From Chitinophagaceae bacterium UBA2467 (GTDB lineage Bacteria; Bacteroidota; Bacteroidia; Chitinophagales; Chitinophagaceae): a DNA stretch of 5,043 nucleotides. The notes under the pieces were generated by a model, which did not search any database, had not been told where the DNA came from, and worked only from the letters and a program-made list of their open reading frames with translations. The position numbers and the translations under genes are program-made. The stretch is from contig DDPN01000006.1 in assembly GCA_002342205.1 (NCBI GenBank), positions 1 to 5,043 of the forward strand, given 5' to 3'. This document shows, piece after piece, positions 1 to 5,043 of this stretch; position 1 is the first letter of the stretch; every line of letters begins with the position of its first letter.

Positions 1-79
1 CCATCGGGATATCGTTCAGATCGAAGGTGTTGGCGGATTTTGGGGGTGTTCTCGGAATAGGCAGTTCGCAGTGAATTCG
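1..79. other. Non-coding or undetermined left edge
   Basis: No supportable gene lies here. The stretch is visibly richer in G and C than the methylase gene beside it. On the minus strand the methylase frame stays open after its TAG stop through to the window edge (26 codons), but that length is expected by chance and there is no start codon. Positions 57-73 resemble the right end of repeat B (GTTCGCAGTG here, GTTCGCCGTAGTG there), so this could be the right end of a third repeat copy cut by the window. Confidence 0.3.
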
Positions 80-2425
80 CTACTTTTTGTAAAAAGTAAG
101 TGTTTGATTGAGTACCTTATGCCAATGGTCAATTGTTCTACCCACTTCAGCTTCAAGACTAGTATTACGGATCATCCTAAATGAACAAATTCGAGCCGGT
201 GTTAATTTCCTCCCATAATTGAATCTCCATCTTTCAAGACGAATAATAGCAGCTGCTATAAAAAGACAGGCTAAAGGGAGAGGGCTCTTCTCTTTTTCCA
301 AGAGAATAAGGCAATCATCGTTAACACCACATGGTTCACATTGAACAAAAGCTTCTCCTATCGAACCAGTCTGTGCCACAGTGATAAAAGGCGGTTTGAT
401 AAGTTTATCAAATTGAAGCCATCCATAGCATCCATTGTACTGCTCAGTTGGTGAGACAATTAGAGAATTGCCCGGAGGTATGCCGTCACGGCTATGGAGT
501 TCCTTCTGACCATAAAAAAGATCGAAATGCTCTCCGATTGTGTTTTTTCCAGAAGAATATTCACCAGCGTTTCTGAGACGACTTTTTCCAACCATTTTTC
601 TATAAGGTGTAGCCTTTAAGATATCCTCGTCTATATCTTTACGTAAAAGGGCCACTTCTTTAGCATACCTCACATAAAAACTTGCAAATCTTCGAAGTAA
701 TTCATCAACACTCTGTCTTATTTCGGAATCTGAGGGAACAGATGCAGGAACATATGCTCCTGGCGACCACTCTTGGCTGCTTGAGACAGTCGCGGTACCT
801 GAAAACCCAGGCTTTATATTTTTATTCAATACAGCAGAAACTGCTTCAGGGATGTTATTTAAATTGTCATCCCTTACCACTCTTGATCCTTTCTTTAGTG
901 TCAATCCATCAAATTCAATACGCACAAAAACTGTGTCTCTCTTAGGACTGTGCGGTACTCCCTTCTCTAAAACTACTACAGACGTAGTTGCACTGGCATA
1001 CGGCTGAAAAAGTTCATCGGGCAATTGTATAACTGCAAGTAATGAATTGTTTTTGAGAACCTTAGATCTCCAATTTCCTATGCTCTTTTTTACAATCATG
1101 CTAGTAGGCAAAATAACCGCAAGTTTTCCCCTATTTTTTAAAGATTCAAGAGCCCGCTCTACAAAATCTTGTGGCGGAATATCGGTTTTCTTATGAGGGA
1201 AAGGAGGATTCATTAATGCCACGTCACATTCGCCCACAGGAAAATCTTTAGCTGAAAAACAAGAGTCTTTTCTAATTCCAGTTTTTCCATCGCCTCGTAA
1301 AATCATATTTGCCACACATAAAGCAGCCGTAACTGGTTCAGACTCATAACCTATTAATTTGTCTCGAATTATATTAATAGCGTCTGTGTATTTTACTTTA
1401 GAAGTTTCGTAAATTCTCTGAAGGCAGCCTATTAAAAATCCGCCAGTTCCACACGCGGGATCAATTACTTTATCTGACTTATTTACTTCGCATAAATCTG
1501 CCATCATTCGTGTTATATGTCGAGGAGTAAAGTATTGACCAATTGTATTTCCGCCTGTGTAACGGAAAAACGTTTCATAAAGTTGACCCAAATAATCATG
1601 TGCAAAAGATGCAGTAACAACATTTAAACTTTCTAAAATCGCTAAAATACGCCAGGCCGTAGAAGCAAGTTTGGCGTTTGCCTCATCAACATGAAGGCTT
1701 GATGTTAAGCCTTTTTTACCTCCATTTTGAAATGCCTCTTCACACGCCGAATTAACATCCTTCAATATCCACTGGGAATCACGTCTAAGCCTTCCTTTTG
1801 ATTGCCATAAAGCAAGCATCATCGCACCAATGTGAGAGGGTCTAAATTCATCCTTTATGTGAGCCTCACGTAAAATGCGGTTTAGTTCATCTGCTTTTTC
1901 AGCAAGAATCTCTGGTTTTGGAACAATTGGCGATAGGTCTATTTTTTTGTCATTAGACAGTAAAATTTCAGTATCGCTTGGCGTGGGTATCCAAACTACT
2001 GGTCGTGATTCAAATTCAATAGGAACCCATTTGCCGGCACGAAGCTTACAAGCACCTATTCTAATCCCTTCTTTTTCTTGTCCAGCAATCCCGATAGCTA
2101 TTACCTCATGACCTTGCTCATGACAGGCTTGACCATAAACATTACATGCTTCATCCATTGCCTTTGTAAAATCTTTTTCATGAGCTTTTGTTTCAATTAC
2201 TGCTAAAGGTCTTTGGCCATCTTCTGATAATAGTAAAAATTCTGGATAAGCATCTCCAGTTCCTGATTTACTCTTACCTGCGAAAAGCTGAGAAAGACCA
2301 GCAAGGCCTTTGTATTCATTTTGTCGAACAACACGACCTTTTGGTGGTTTTGATATTACCCATCCCTGAATAGTTAAAAGATCAACAACTACTTCTTCAG
2401 TTCGGCGCTCTGAAAGATGTTTCAT
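80..2425 (-). CDS. Single-chain restriction-modification protein: N6-adenine DNA methylase with N-terminal nuclease-like domain and C-terminal TRD (type IIG-like)
   Basis: Predicted to methylate adenine in a specific DNA site using S-adenosylmethionine, and probably to cut unmodified DNA. Residues 1-140 look like an HsdR-N type PD-(D/E)XK nuclease: D58 (GDAYPEF), then E78-T-K80 in a beta strand, then a helix and a second strand (VIAIGIAG) as in that family. Residues 270-490 are the HsdM-like N6_Mtase core: GQYFTPRHI at 296-304, SAM-binding DPACGTGGF at 322-330 and catalytic NPPF at 406-409. Residues 565-605 are helical, possibly a coiled coil. Residues 625-750 resemble one HsdS-type target-recognition domain (TGSIGEAF, then GVNDDCLIL). 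At 781 aa it is somewhat short for type IIG enzymes and has only one TRD. No separate HsdR or HsdS gene is in the window, so restriction would act in cis. The ATG is the only plausible start: an in-frame stop lies about 50 nt upstream with no other start between. The RBS is poor (AGG touching the ATG). Cleavage activity is inference. Confidence 0.9.
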   Translation of the reverse strand: MKHLSERRTEEVVVDLLTIQGWVISKPPKGRVVRQNEYKGLAGLSQLFAGKSKSGTGDAYPEFLLLSEDGQRPLAVIETKAHEKDFTKAMDEACNVYGQACHEQGHEVIAIGIAGQEKEGIRIGACKLRAGKWVPIEFESRPVVWIPTPSDTEILLSNDKKIDLSPIVPKPEILAEKADELNRILREAHIKDEFRPSHIGAMMLALWQSKGRLRRDSQWILKDVNSACEEAFQNGGKKGLTSSLHVDEANAKLASTAWRILAILESLNVVTASFAHDYLGQLYETFFRYTGGNTIGQYFTPRHITRMMADLCEVNKSDKVIDPACGTGGFLIGCLQRIYETSKVKYTDAINIIRDKLIGYESEPVTAALCVANMILRGDGKTGIRKDSCFSAKDFPVGECDVALMNPPFPHKKTDIPPQDFVERALESLKNRGKLAVILPTSMIVKKSIGNWRSKVLKNNSLLAVIQLPDELFQPYASATTSVVVLEKGVPHSPKRDTVFVRIEFDGLTLKKGSRVVRDDNLNNIPEAVSAVLNKNIKPGFSGTATVSSSQEWSPGAYVPASVPSDSEIRQSVDELLRRFASFYVRYAKEVALLRKDIDEDILKATPYRKMVGKSRLRNAGEYSSGKNTIGEHFDLFYGQKELHSRDGIPPGNSLIVSPTEQYNGCYGWLQFDKLIKPPFITVAQTGSIGEAFVQCEPCGVNDDCLILLEKEKSPLPLACLFIAAAIIRLERWRFNYGRKLTPARICSFRMIRNTSLEAEVGRTIDHWHKVLNQTLTFYKK

Positions 2426-2479
2426 CCTGGTAATCTTAATTTGCTTTTTGGATAAAGAGTTCTCGAATTGGTATCAGAA

Positions 2480-2510
2480 ATTAAAAATAAGGAAAGGCTT
2501 TACCTTCCTT
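2480..2510 (-). terminator. Probable rho-independent terminator for the minus-strand three-gene operon
   Basis: Read on the minus strand, AAGGAAGG and CCTTTCCTT form a hairpin of about 8 bp with one bulged base and a 5-nt loop, followed at once by ATTTTTAAT, which gives a U-rich tail. It lies about 190 nt beyond the stop of the 161-aa gene and upstream of the methylase ATG, so it would separate the two minus-strand transcription units. The stem is only moderately GC-rich, so it may be leaky. Confidence 0.5.
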
Positions 2511-2613
2511 ACTTTCACTTCCGCCCCGCAGCTACCACAAAGACCAAATAGATGAGCAGATTGGCCAATACGTACTGAAGGGTTTTACAGACTACGACGA
2601 CAACGAAGGTTAA
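2491..2613 (+). pseudogene. Possible 3' remnant of a truncated plus-strand gene
   Basis: A frame without any start codon is open from 2491 to a TAA at 2611-2613. Its last part reads convincingly like protein: YHKDQIDEQIGQYVLKGF, then TDYDDNEG and stop. The acidic hydrophilic end resembles the acidic tail of the complete gene at 3928-4239. Its stop lies 23 nt before the core of repeat A, much as the stop of the 3928-4239 gene lies 2 nt before the core of repeat B. I read it as the tail of a cassette gene whose front was lost when the methylase region arrived or when sequence was deleted. The first roughly 10 codons overlap the terminator and are probably not original coding sequence. The stretch is short and could be open by chance; no family is recognised. 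Confidence 0.35.
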
Positions 2614-2724
2614 GGGGTCCATAAGCCCCATAGAATCGGTTTAGGGGTGGGACAACGGCGGTCCTACCAAAAGACCTACAAAGGCGTTTAAACGCTGTTT
2701 AAGGCTTAGGGATTTCGTCGTAGT
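2591..2724 (+). repeat. Structured repeat A (cassette-boundary or attC-like site)
   Basis: The core at 2637-2724 aligns with repeat B at 4242-4315. Shared blocks in the same order are CGGTTT, ACCAAAAG (2666-2673), TAAACGCTG (2689-2697), TTAAGG (2699-2704) and a TCGTCGTAGT end (2715-2724). The region is highly foldable. GGTGGGAC (2646-2653) pairs with GTCCTACC (2661-2668) over 8 bp with one G-T pair. GCGTTTAAACGC (2684-2695) is a perfect palindrome, with CCT and AGG arms outside it. A 10-bp perfect inverted repeat frames the whole: ACTACGACGA at 2591-2600 and TCGTCGTAGT at 2715-2724. The 134-nt span fits the size range of integron attC sites, but a clean GTTRRRY end is missing. The right end overlaps the last codons of the 161-aa gene. 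Confidence 0.55.
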
Positions 2725-3184
2725 ACTTCTTTAATGCCTTCCAGGTTTCTTGAGCTTCATCCGGAGTGTTACCACCGCACGAAAGTTCCTTTGCTTCGCT
2801 TTCAGAAATGAGCAATGAAAATAGCAAGCCTGCATCGTCCTTATTCAAAGACCCGGTGCTTGAAAAAACAGGCTTAAAAGCACCGGAAAGCTTATTTGTA
2901 ACGTAGGATGAAAAGTTAAGCGCAATAAGAGGTGACCAAATCAAGAAACCTAGAGGAAAGAGTAAAATATCGTCGTTGTATTTAAACTTTTGGAATGCTT
3001 CATAAAAAGAAGTCGGAGCATTGTCCTTATAAAAACTGGCTGAAACGCTAGGCCCCTCCCACGCAAGAGTTAACGTAGCAGATACTTCAAATGGTAAATC
3101 TCTCCACTTTTCGATTGGACAATCCGGCCACTCCAAAAGGCCTGAGTCTTCCCGTCTACGTCTAAAACGATCAGGCCTCATCAT
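2699..3184 (-). CDS. Hypothetical protein, 161 aa, with central hydrophobic stretch
   Basis: Not recognised. It is the third and last gene of a minus-strand operon; its ATG overlaps the TGA of the gene before it (ATGA), which implies translational coupling. The N-terminus is strongly basic (RFRRRRED, about residues 7-13). Residues 72-90 form an uncharged hydrophobic stretch (ILLFPLGFLIWSPLIALNF) that could be one membrane segment or a buried core. The C-terminal 40 residues are charged and probably helical. There is no signal peptide. Two ATGs stand in tandem and either could start the protein; the first is used here because of the coupling. The last eight codons and the stop lie inside the right arm of repeat A, so the C-terminus is partly encoded by repeat sequence. 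A role with the secreted partner upstream is inferred from gene order only. Confidence 0.7.
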   Translation of the reverse strand: MMRPDRFRRRREDSGLLEWPDCPIEKWRDLPFEVSATLTLAWEGPSVSASFYKDNAPTSFYEAFQKFKYNDDILLFPLGFLIWSPLIALNFSSYVTNKLSGAFKPVFSSTGSLNKDDAGLLFSLLISESEAKELSCGGNTPDEAQETWKALKKYYDEIPKP

Positions 3185-3486
3185 TCCTCATCAACAGGGC
3201 TATAAAGAATTATTACACTACCATTCCTATTAATTCTTCCAAACGCAGAGCCCCCATTCTTACCGCCAAGAGCAATGAAGTTTCCTTTGTCATCACTAGA
3301 ACCAATGTATGTCCCACGAGAGCCAGAAATATAAAGGGTATTGTCTTTGGTATCGGTCAAATACCCATCTGGCAGTATGGAAACCACCTCCGTTGTCTTT
3401 TCGGTCGTTTCAGCGTCCTCTTCCTCAGCAAACAATAAAAACGAGAAGCTTGTCAGTGCTAAAAACAATAAAACTCTTAATTTCAT
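3181..3486 (-). CDS. Small secreted or periplasmic hypothetical protein, 101 aa
   Basis: Not recognised by family. The N-terminus is a clear Sec signal peptide: MKLR, a hydrophobic core at residues 5-19 (VLLFLALTSFSFLLF) and likely signal peptidase I cleavage after A20, before EEEDAE. There is no lipobox cysteine. The mature part is an acidic, threonine-rich linker (about 21-34), then glycine- and serine-rich alternating stretches (about 48-95: LYISGSRGTYIG, GNFIALGGKNGG, GRINRNGSVIILY) that suggest small beta-hairpins. The frame opens earlier at a TTG (3504), but the ATG at 3486 is chosen because it begins the signal peptide and has AAGGTG 6 nt before it. The upstream gene stops one nucleotide before this ATG, and the downstream gene overlaps the stop by 4 nt, so the three are surely co-transcribed. 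Confidence 0.75.
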   Translation of the reverse strand: MKLRVLLFLALTSFSFLLFAEEEDAETTEKTTEVVSILPDGYLTDTKDNTLYISGSRGTYIGSSDDKGNFIALGGKNGGSAFGRINRNGSVIILYSPVDEE

Positions 3487-3487
3487 C

Positions 3488-3826
3488 TTAAGCACCTTCA
3501 ACAACAGCGATAGTAGTAGTCTCGCCCAATTCCTTAAAGATAAAATGTAGATTAATTAAGGCATCGGCATCTTCAGCAAAAGCGGCCACATGGCCTTTTA
3601 GCGCTGAAGGACACTCCTGAAAACTGATGCCCTTTAATCTTTCATGAGGACGATGCGGTTTAGGAAAGGGACCAAATCTCCGGCTAATATCCTTTAAGTA
3701 ATTGTAAGCTGCACGTACTGGTGAAATGGAGCTGCCATTGGGATCAAGGGTAAAAGAATAGCGATACCACCCTGGATAAGCATCCTTCCAATCTCGGGCT
3801 ATTAGCGTTCTAAATCCATTGTTCAT
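3488..3826 (-). CDS. Hypothetical protein, 112 aa, first gene of the minus-strand operon
   Basis: Not recognised. It is predicted to be soluble: no signal peptide, no membrane segment. The N-terminal third is rich in aromatic residues (RDWKDAYPGWYRYSF, about 11-25). Next comes a helix-like part with a proline-histidine-rich turn (GPFPKPHRPHERLKG, about 52-66), and last a hydrophobic C-terminal half with one cysteine. The start is uncertain: the ATG at 3826 has no good Shine-Dalgarno sequence, and a TTG at 3838, preceded directly by an in-frame TGA, is the only earlier option (116 aa). It lies one nucleotide from the signal-peptide gene and diverges from the plus-strand gene at 3928. Function unknown. 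Confidence 0.65.
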   Translation of the reverse strand: MNNGFRTLIARDWKDAYPGWYRYSFTLDPNGSSISPVRAAYNYLKDISRRFGPFPKPHRPHERLKGISFQECPSALKGHVAAFAEDADALINLHFIFKELGETTTIAVVEGA

Positions 3827-3845
3827 TACATAAAACAATCACAAG

Positions 3846-3884
3846 AACATACGATTGCAACCAACGATGGTGTCATAAATGACA
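3846..3884 (-). promoter_or_regulatory. Divergent promoter region with palindrome TGTCAT-AA-ATGACA
   Basis: The region between the divergent genes contains a 14-nt palindrome with 6-bp perfect arms at 3871-3884. Read on the minus strand, ATGACA (3876-3871) is a 5/6 match to a -35 box and TATGTT (3851-3846) a 4/6 match to a -10 box, but the 19-nt spacing is long. The palindrome would cover that -35 box, so it could be an operator controlling the minus operon. No convincing plus-strand promoter is seen for the 3928 gene. Low confidence. Confidence 0.25.
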
Positions 3885-3927
3885 AAGAAAGTGCTCGATG
3901 CACAAAGCGGGAGTGGTAAGGAAAAGT

Positions 3928-4239
3928 ATGCAGAAAAAGAAGGGGCCAATGGTAAAGCTGACCGTATTCTTTGCCGACGATGCATACGACCTATCCATAG
4001 TAATTTCAAAGAAAAAATGGGAAGAAATCAAAGAGGGCAAACCATTCAAAAAGAATGGTGAAGGATACTTTGGTGAAGGGGCAGATGGATACTGCAAATG
4101 GCAAGACAGATGGACCTTCGATAAAGGGGAACTGAATGTTACATCAACTGCTCTCAAGAATCCTAATGAAGTAACGGAGGACTTCATCGGCCCTATTGAA
4201 GAAATCCACGTCGAAGAAGTTGAGGAATCGAGATCTTAA
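3928..4239 (+). CDS. Hypothetical acidic-tailed protein, 103 aa
   Basis: Not recognised. Three in-frame ATGs compete: 3898 (113 aa, no Shine-Dalgarno sequence), 3928 (AAGGA 5 nt before it) and 3949 (AGAAGG 5 nt before it, 96 aa, giving MVKLTVFFADD). The 3928 start is chosen on its ribosome site; 3949 is nearly as good and starts at the first predicted beta strand. The protein looks soluble: a beta-like N-terminus (VKLTVFFADDAYDLSIVIS), a lysine-rich helix (KKKWEEIKEG), a glycine- and aromatic-rich middle (GEGYFGEGADGYCKWQDRW) and a very acidic end (EEIHVEEVEE). Its stop lies 2 nt before the core of repeat B, the arrangement expected of a cassette gene followed by its recombination site. It diverges from the minus-strand operon. 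Confidence 0.7.
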   Translation: MQKKKGPMVKLTVFFADDAYDLSIVISKKKWEEIKEGKPFKKNGEGYFGEGADGYCKWQDRWTFDKGELNVTSTALKNPNEVTEDFIGPIEEIHVEEVEESRS

Positions 4240-4241
4240 TC

Positions 4242-4315
4242 CGGTTTGTGGACGATGGTACCAAAAGGCCCTATAAGAGCGGATAAACGCTGAATTAAGG
4301 GTTGTTCGCCGTAGT
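4242..4315 (+). repeat. Structured repeat B (cassette-boundary or attC-like site)
   Basis: Related to repeat A and in the same orientation. Shared blocks are CGGTTT (4242-4247), ACCAAAAG (4260-4267), TAAACGCTG (4284-4292), TTAAGG (4295-4300) and the CGCCGTAGT end (4307-4315). AGCG (4278-4281) and CGCT (4288-4291) form a stem around GATAAA, extended by CCCT-TAA pairing with TTAAGGG (4295-4301). The hairpin position is the same in both copies although bases outside the shared blocks differ. B is shorter than A because it lacks most of A's first hairpin. A weak inverted partner of the right end lies at 4207-4218, inside the end of the 3928 gene (9 of 12 positions matching). Confidence 0.55.
4249..4277 (+). 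promoter_or_regulatory. Sigma70-like promoter inside repeat B
   Basis: TGGACG (4249-4254, 4/6 to TTGACA) and TATAAG (4272-4277, 5/6 to TATAAT) are 17 nt apart. Transcription would start near 4284 and read into the gene at 4337, leaving about 50 nt of leader. Repeat A has no equally good pair: its TACAAA is 22 nt from a -35-like GGGACA. This would give the downstream gene its own promoter independent of array position. Confidence 0.45.
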
Positions 4316-4319
4316 GGGT

Positions 4320-4336
4320 AGGGGTAGGTAGGAGGG
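4320..4336 (+). promoter_or_regulatory. Unusually extended G-rich ribosome binding region
   Basis: Before the ATG at 4337 lie successive G-rich runs: AGGGG (4320-4324), TAGG (4325-4328) and AGGAGG (4330-4335). The perfect AGGAGG is only 1 nt from the ATG, too close for normal initiation. The upstream AGGGG and TAGG at 12 and 8 nt are better spaced. No other in-frame ATG follows soon, so 4337 is kept as the start. Confidence 0.4.
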
Positions 4337-5002
4337 ATGAGTAAAAACAGCAAACACATTAAATCTGTCGGTTGGGTAGCAACTATTGTTCCGCGAAGTG
4401 AATCGGAGGCAACAAGCTTCGAGAACATGTTTGCAGGAGAGGTCGATTCTTTCAATGTTGGACTGTATTTAAAAAAACCGTCGATTCTTATAACTCATAG
4501 ATATTTAACAGATGAAGAACAAAATAAACAATCTAATGAATATAGAAAAACAATAATATCAGTAAACATCGACGATGATACTGATTCCCGTGATAGTTCT
4601 TTTACAGATGCTCATCTTTTAAAATACGATAAATCAACACACCTGTGTGCTTATGAGGGGCATGTTGATGACTCTTTAGGTCTGGATCTATTAGAAATAG
4701 AGCAAACGCAAAAGCTTGAAGTTCTTATTCCATACTATGAACAGGAAGATGCCACAATAAACGAAAATTATCCACCCACCTTTGTTGAAGGTAAAATAGA
4801 AAAAATTAATAAATTAATAGAAGTTGCCTGTAAAACAAAATGTGAAGTCGTAGGAGGCCCAATTCTCTTAAAAGAAGATCCAACAAAATGCATCGGGATT
4901 ATAAGCAGCATAACTTATAAAAGTGCAGCAAACAGCGGTAGTGATGACAGAATTACCGTCATTCCTGCTTCCCAAATTAAAGCTTTTATAAGAGGCTTAT
5001 AA
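4337..5002 (+). CDS. Trypsin-like serine protease homologue, probably inactive (221 aa)
   Basis: The C-terminal third follows the pattern of trypsin-like/HtrA-type peptidases. CEVVGGPILLKED (169-181) stands where GxSGGPl followed by a turn is expected; next is CIGIIS (185-190), like the conserved GviGI strand; and ITVIPASQIKAFI (206-218) resembles the family's closing 'aiPas.i..fl' helix. The serine position is V172 and the usual Gly-Asp before it are E170-V171, so no nucleophile is present. The histidine strand probably is SILITHRYL (49-57), but spacing places tyrosine where the catalytic His should be. The Asp region may be DLLEIE (117-122). No signal peptide, so cytoplasmic. Such pseudo-proteases can serve as binding or sensing modules; the role here is unknown. 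Transcription probably starts inside repeat B. The family call is from motif reading and is moderate; that this is a real gene is firm. Confidence 0.75.
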   Translation: MSKNSKHIKSVGWVATIVPRSESEATSFENMFAGEVDSFNVGLYLKKPSILITHRYLTDEEQNKQSNEYRKTIISVNIDDDTDSRDSSFTDAHLLKYDKSTHLCAYEGHVDDSLGLDLLEIEQTQKLEVLIPYYEQEDATINENYPPTFVEGKIEKINKLIEVACKTKCEVVGGPILLKEDPTKCIGIISSITYKSAANSGSDDRITVIPASQIKAFIRGL

Positions 5003-5005
5003 GCC
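4994..5005. repeat. Palindrome GGCTTATAAGCC over the stop codon
   Basis: A perfect 12-nt self-complementary sequence spans the TAA of the 4337 gene, with GAGG before it and CTCC after it giving further partial complementarity. There is no T-tract, so it is not a convincing terminator. It could belong to the left end of a further boundary site beyond the window, but nothing else after it matches repeats A or B. Confidence 0.25.
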
Positions 5006-5043
5006 CTCCTGTAAAGCTCTCCTAAAATACCTCTCAAACAGCC

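Noticed and set aside
1..82. In-frame continuation of the methylase after its TAG stop, open to the window edge (26 codons)
   Set aside because: An opening of this length is likely by chance, other frames here are equally open, and the protein already ends after a complete TRD-like domain.
82..98. ACTTTTT-GT-AAAAAGT inverted repeat at the methylase stop as a terminator
   Set aside because: It is entirely A/T-rich apart from its ends, has a 2-nt loop too small to form fully, and overlaps the coding end with no U-tract after it.
2637..2724. Canonical integron attC as a firm annotation
   Set aside because: The GTTRRRY core is not present at the right end (GATTTCG in A, GTTGTTC in B) and no integrase is in view, so it is reported only as an attC-like repeat.
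3879..4061. Plus-strand 60-aa frame overlapping the 3928 gene
   Set aside because: It lies in another frame of a better gene, has no Shine-Dalgarno sequence and has an erratic, cysteine- and arginine-heavy composition.
3873..4187. Minus-strand 104-aa frame opposite the 3928 gene
   Set aside because: Antisense shadow: low-complexity serine, phenylalanine and proline composition, no ribosome site, and the plus-strand frame has a better start and context.
4144..4455. Minus-strand 103-aa frame crossing repeat B
   Set aside because: It crosses the structured repeat and the starts and ends of two better plus-strand genes, so it is treated as chance.

Overview
This is about 5 kb of moderately AT-rich bacterial accessory DNA. 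It holds one large recognisable gene and five small, mostly unrecognised genes, in both orientations. The organism cannot be named from it. Shine-Dalgarno-like sites, a Sec signal peptide and an R-M type methylase indicate a bacterium. The composition and the apparent gene-cassette layout would suit a host with a chromosomal integron or a similar array, for example a spirochaete, but that is a weak guess. No integrase, transposase, tRNA, rRNA or CRISPR array is visible.

Layout. Positions 1-79 hold no gene I can support. 80-2425 (minus) encodes a 781-residue single-chain restriction-modification-like protein with a PD-(D/E)XK nuclease-like N-terminus, an N6-adenine methylase core and one target-recognition-like domain. 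2426-2698 is intergenic but dense: a probable minus-strand terminator (2480-2510), a plus-strand reading frame without a start that looks like the tail of a broken gene (to 2613), and a structured repeat (repeat A, core 2637-2724). 2699-3826 (minus) is a tight three-gene operon of unknown function: a 112-aa soluble protein, a 101-aa secreted protein and a 161-aa protein with a hydrophobic stretch. 3827-3927 is a divergent promoter region with a palindrome. 3928-4239 (plus) is a small hypothetical gene. A second repeat (repeat B, 4242-4315) follows, in the same orientation as repeat A, and contains a good promoter-like pair. 4337-5002 (plus) encodes a protein with a trypsin-like C-terminal signature in which the catalytic serine position is valine.

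The most interesting feature is the pair of related repeats. Both lie in the same direction although the genes between and around them do not, and both follow plus-strand stop codons closely. A trace of a third copy may lie at 57-73. This resembles an array of gene cassettes separated by recombination sites (attC-like), but the canonical attC core GTTRRRY/RYYYAAC is not convincingly present. The sites are either degenerate or of another kind. The gene content (R-M, inactive protease homologue, secreted and unknown small proteins) is typical of a variable, possibly defence-related cargo region, but a shared function is inference.
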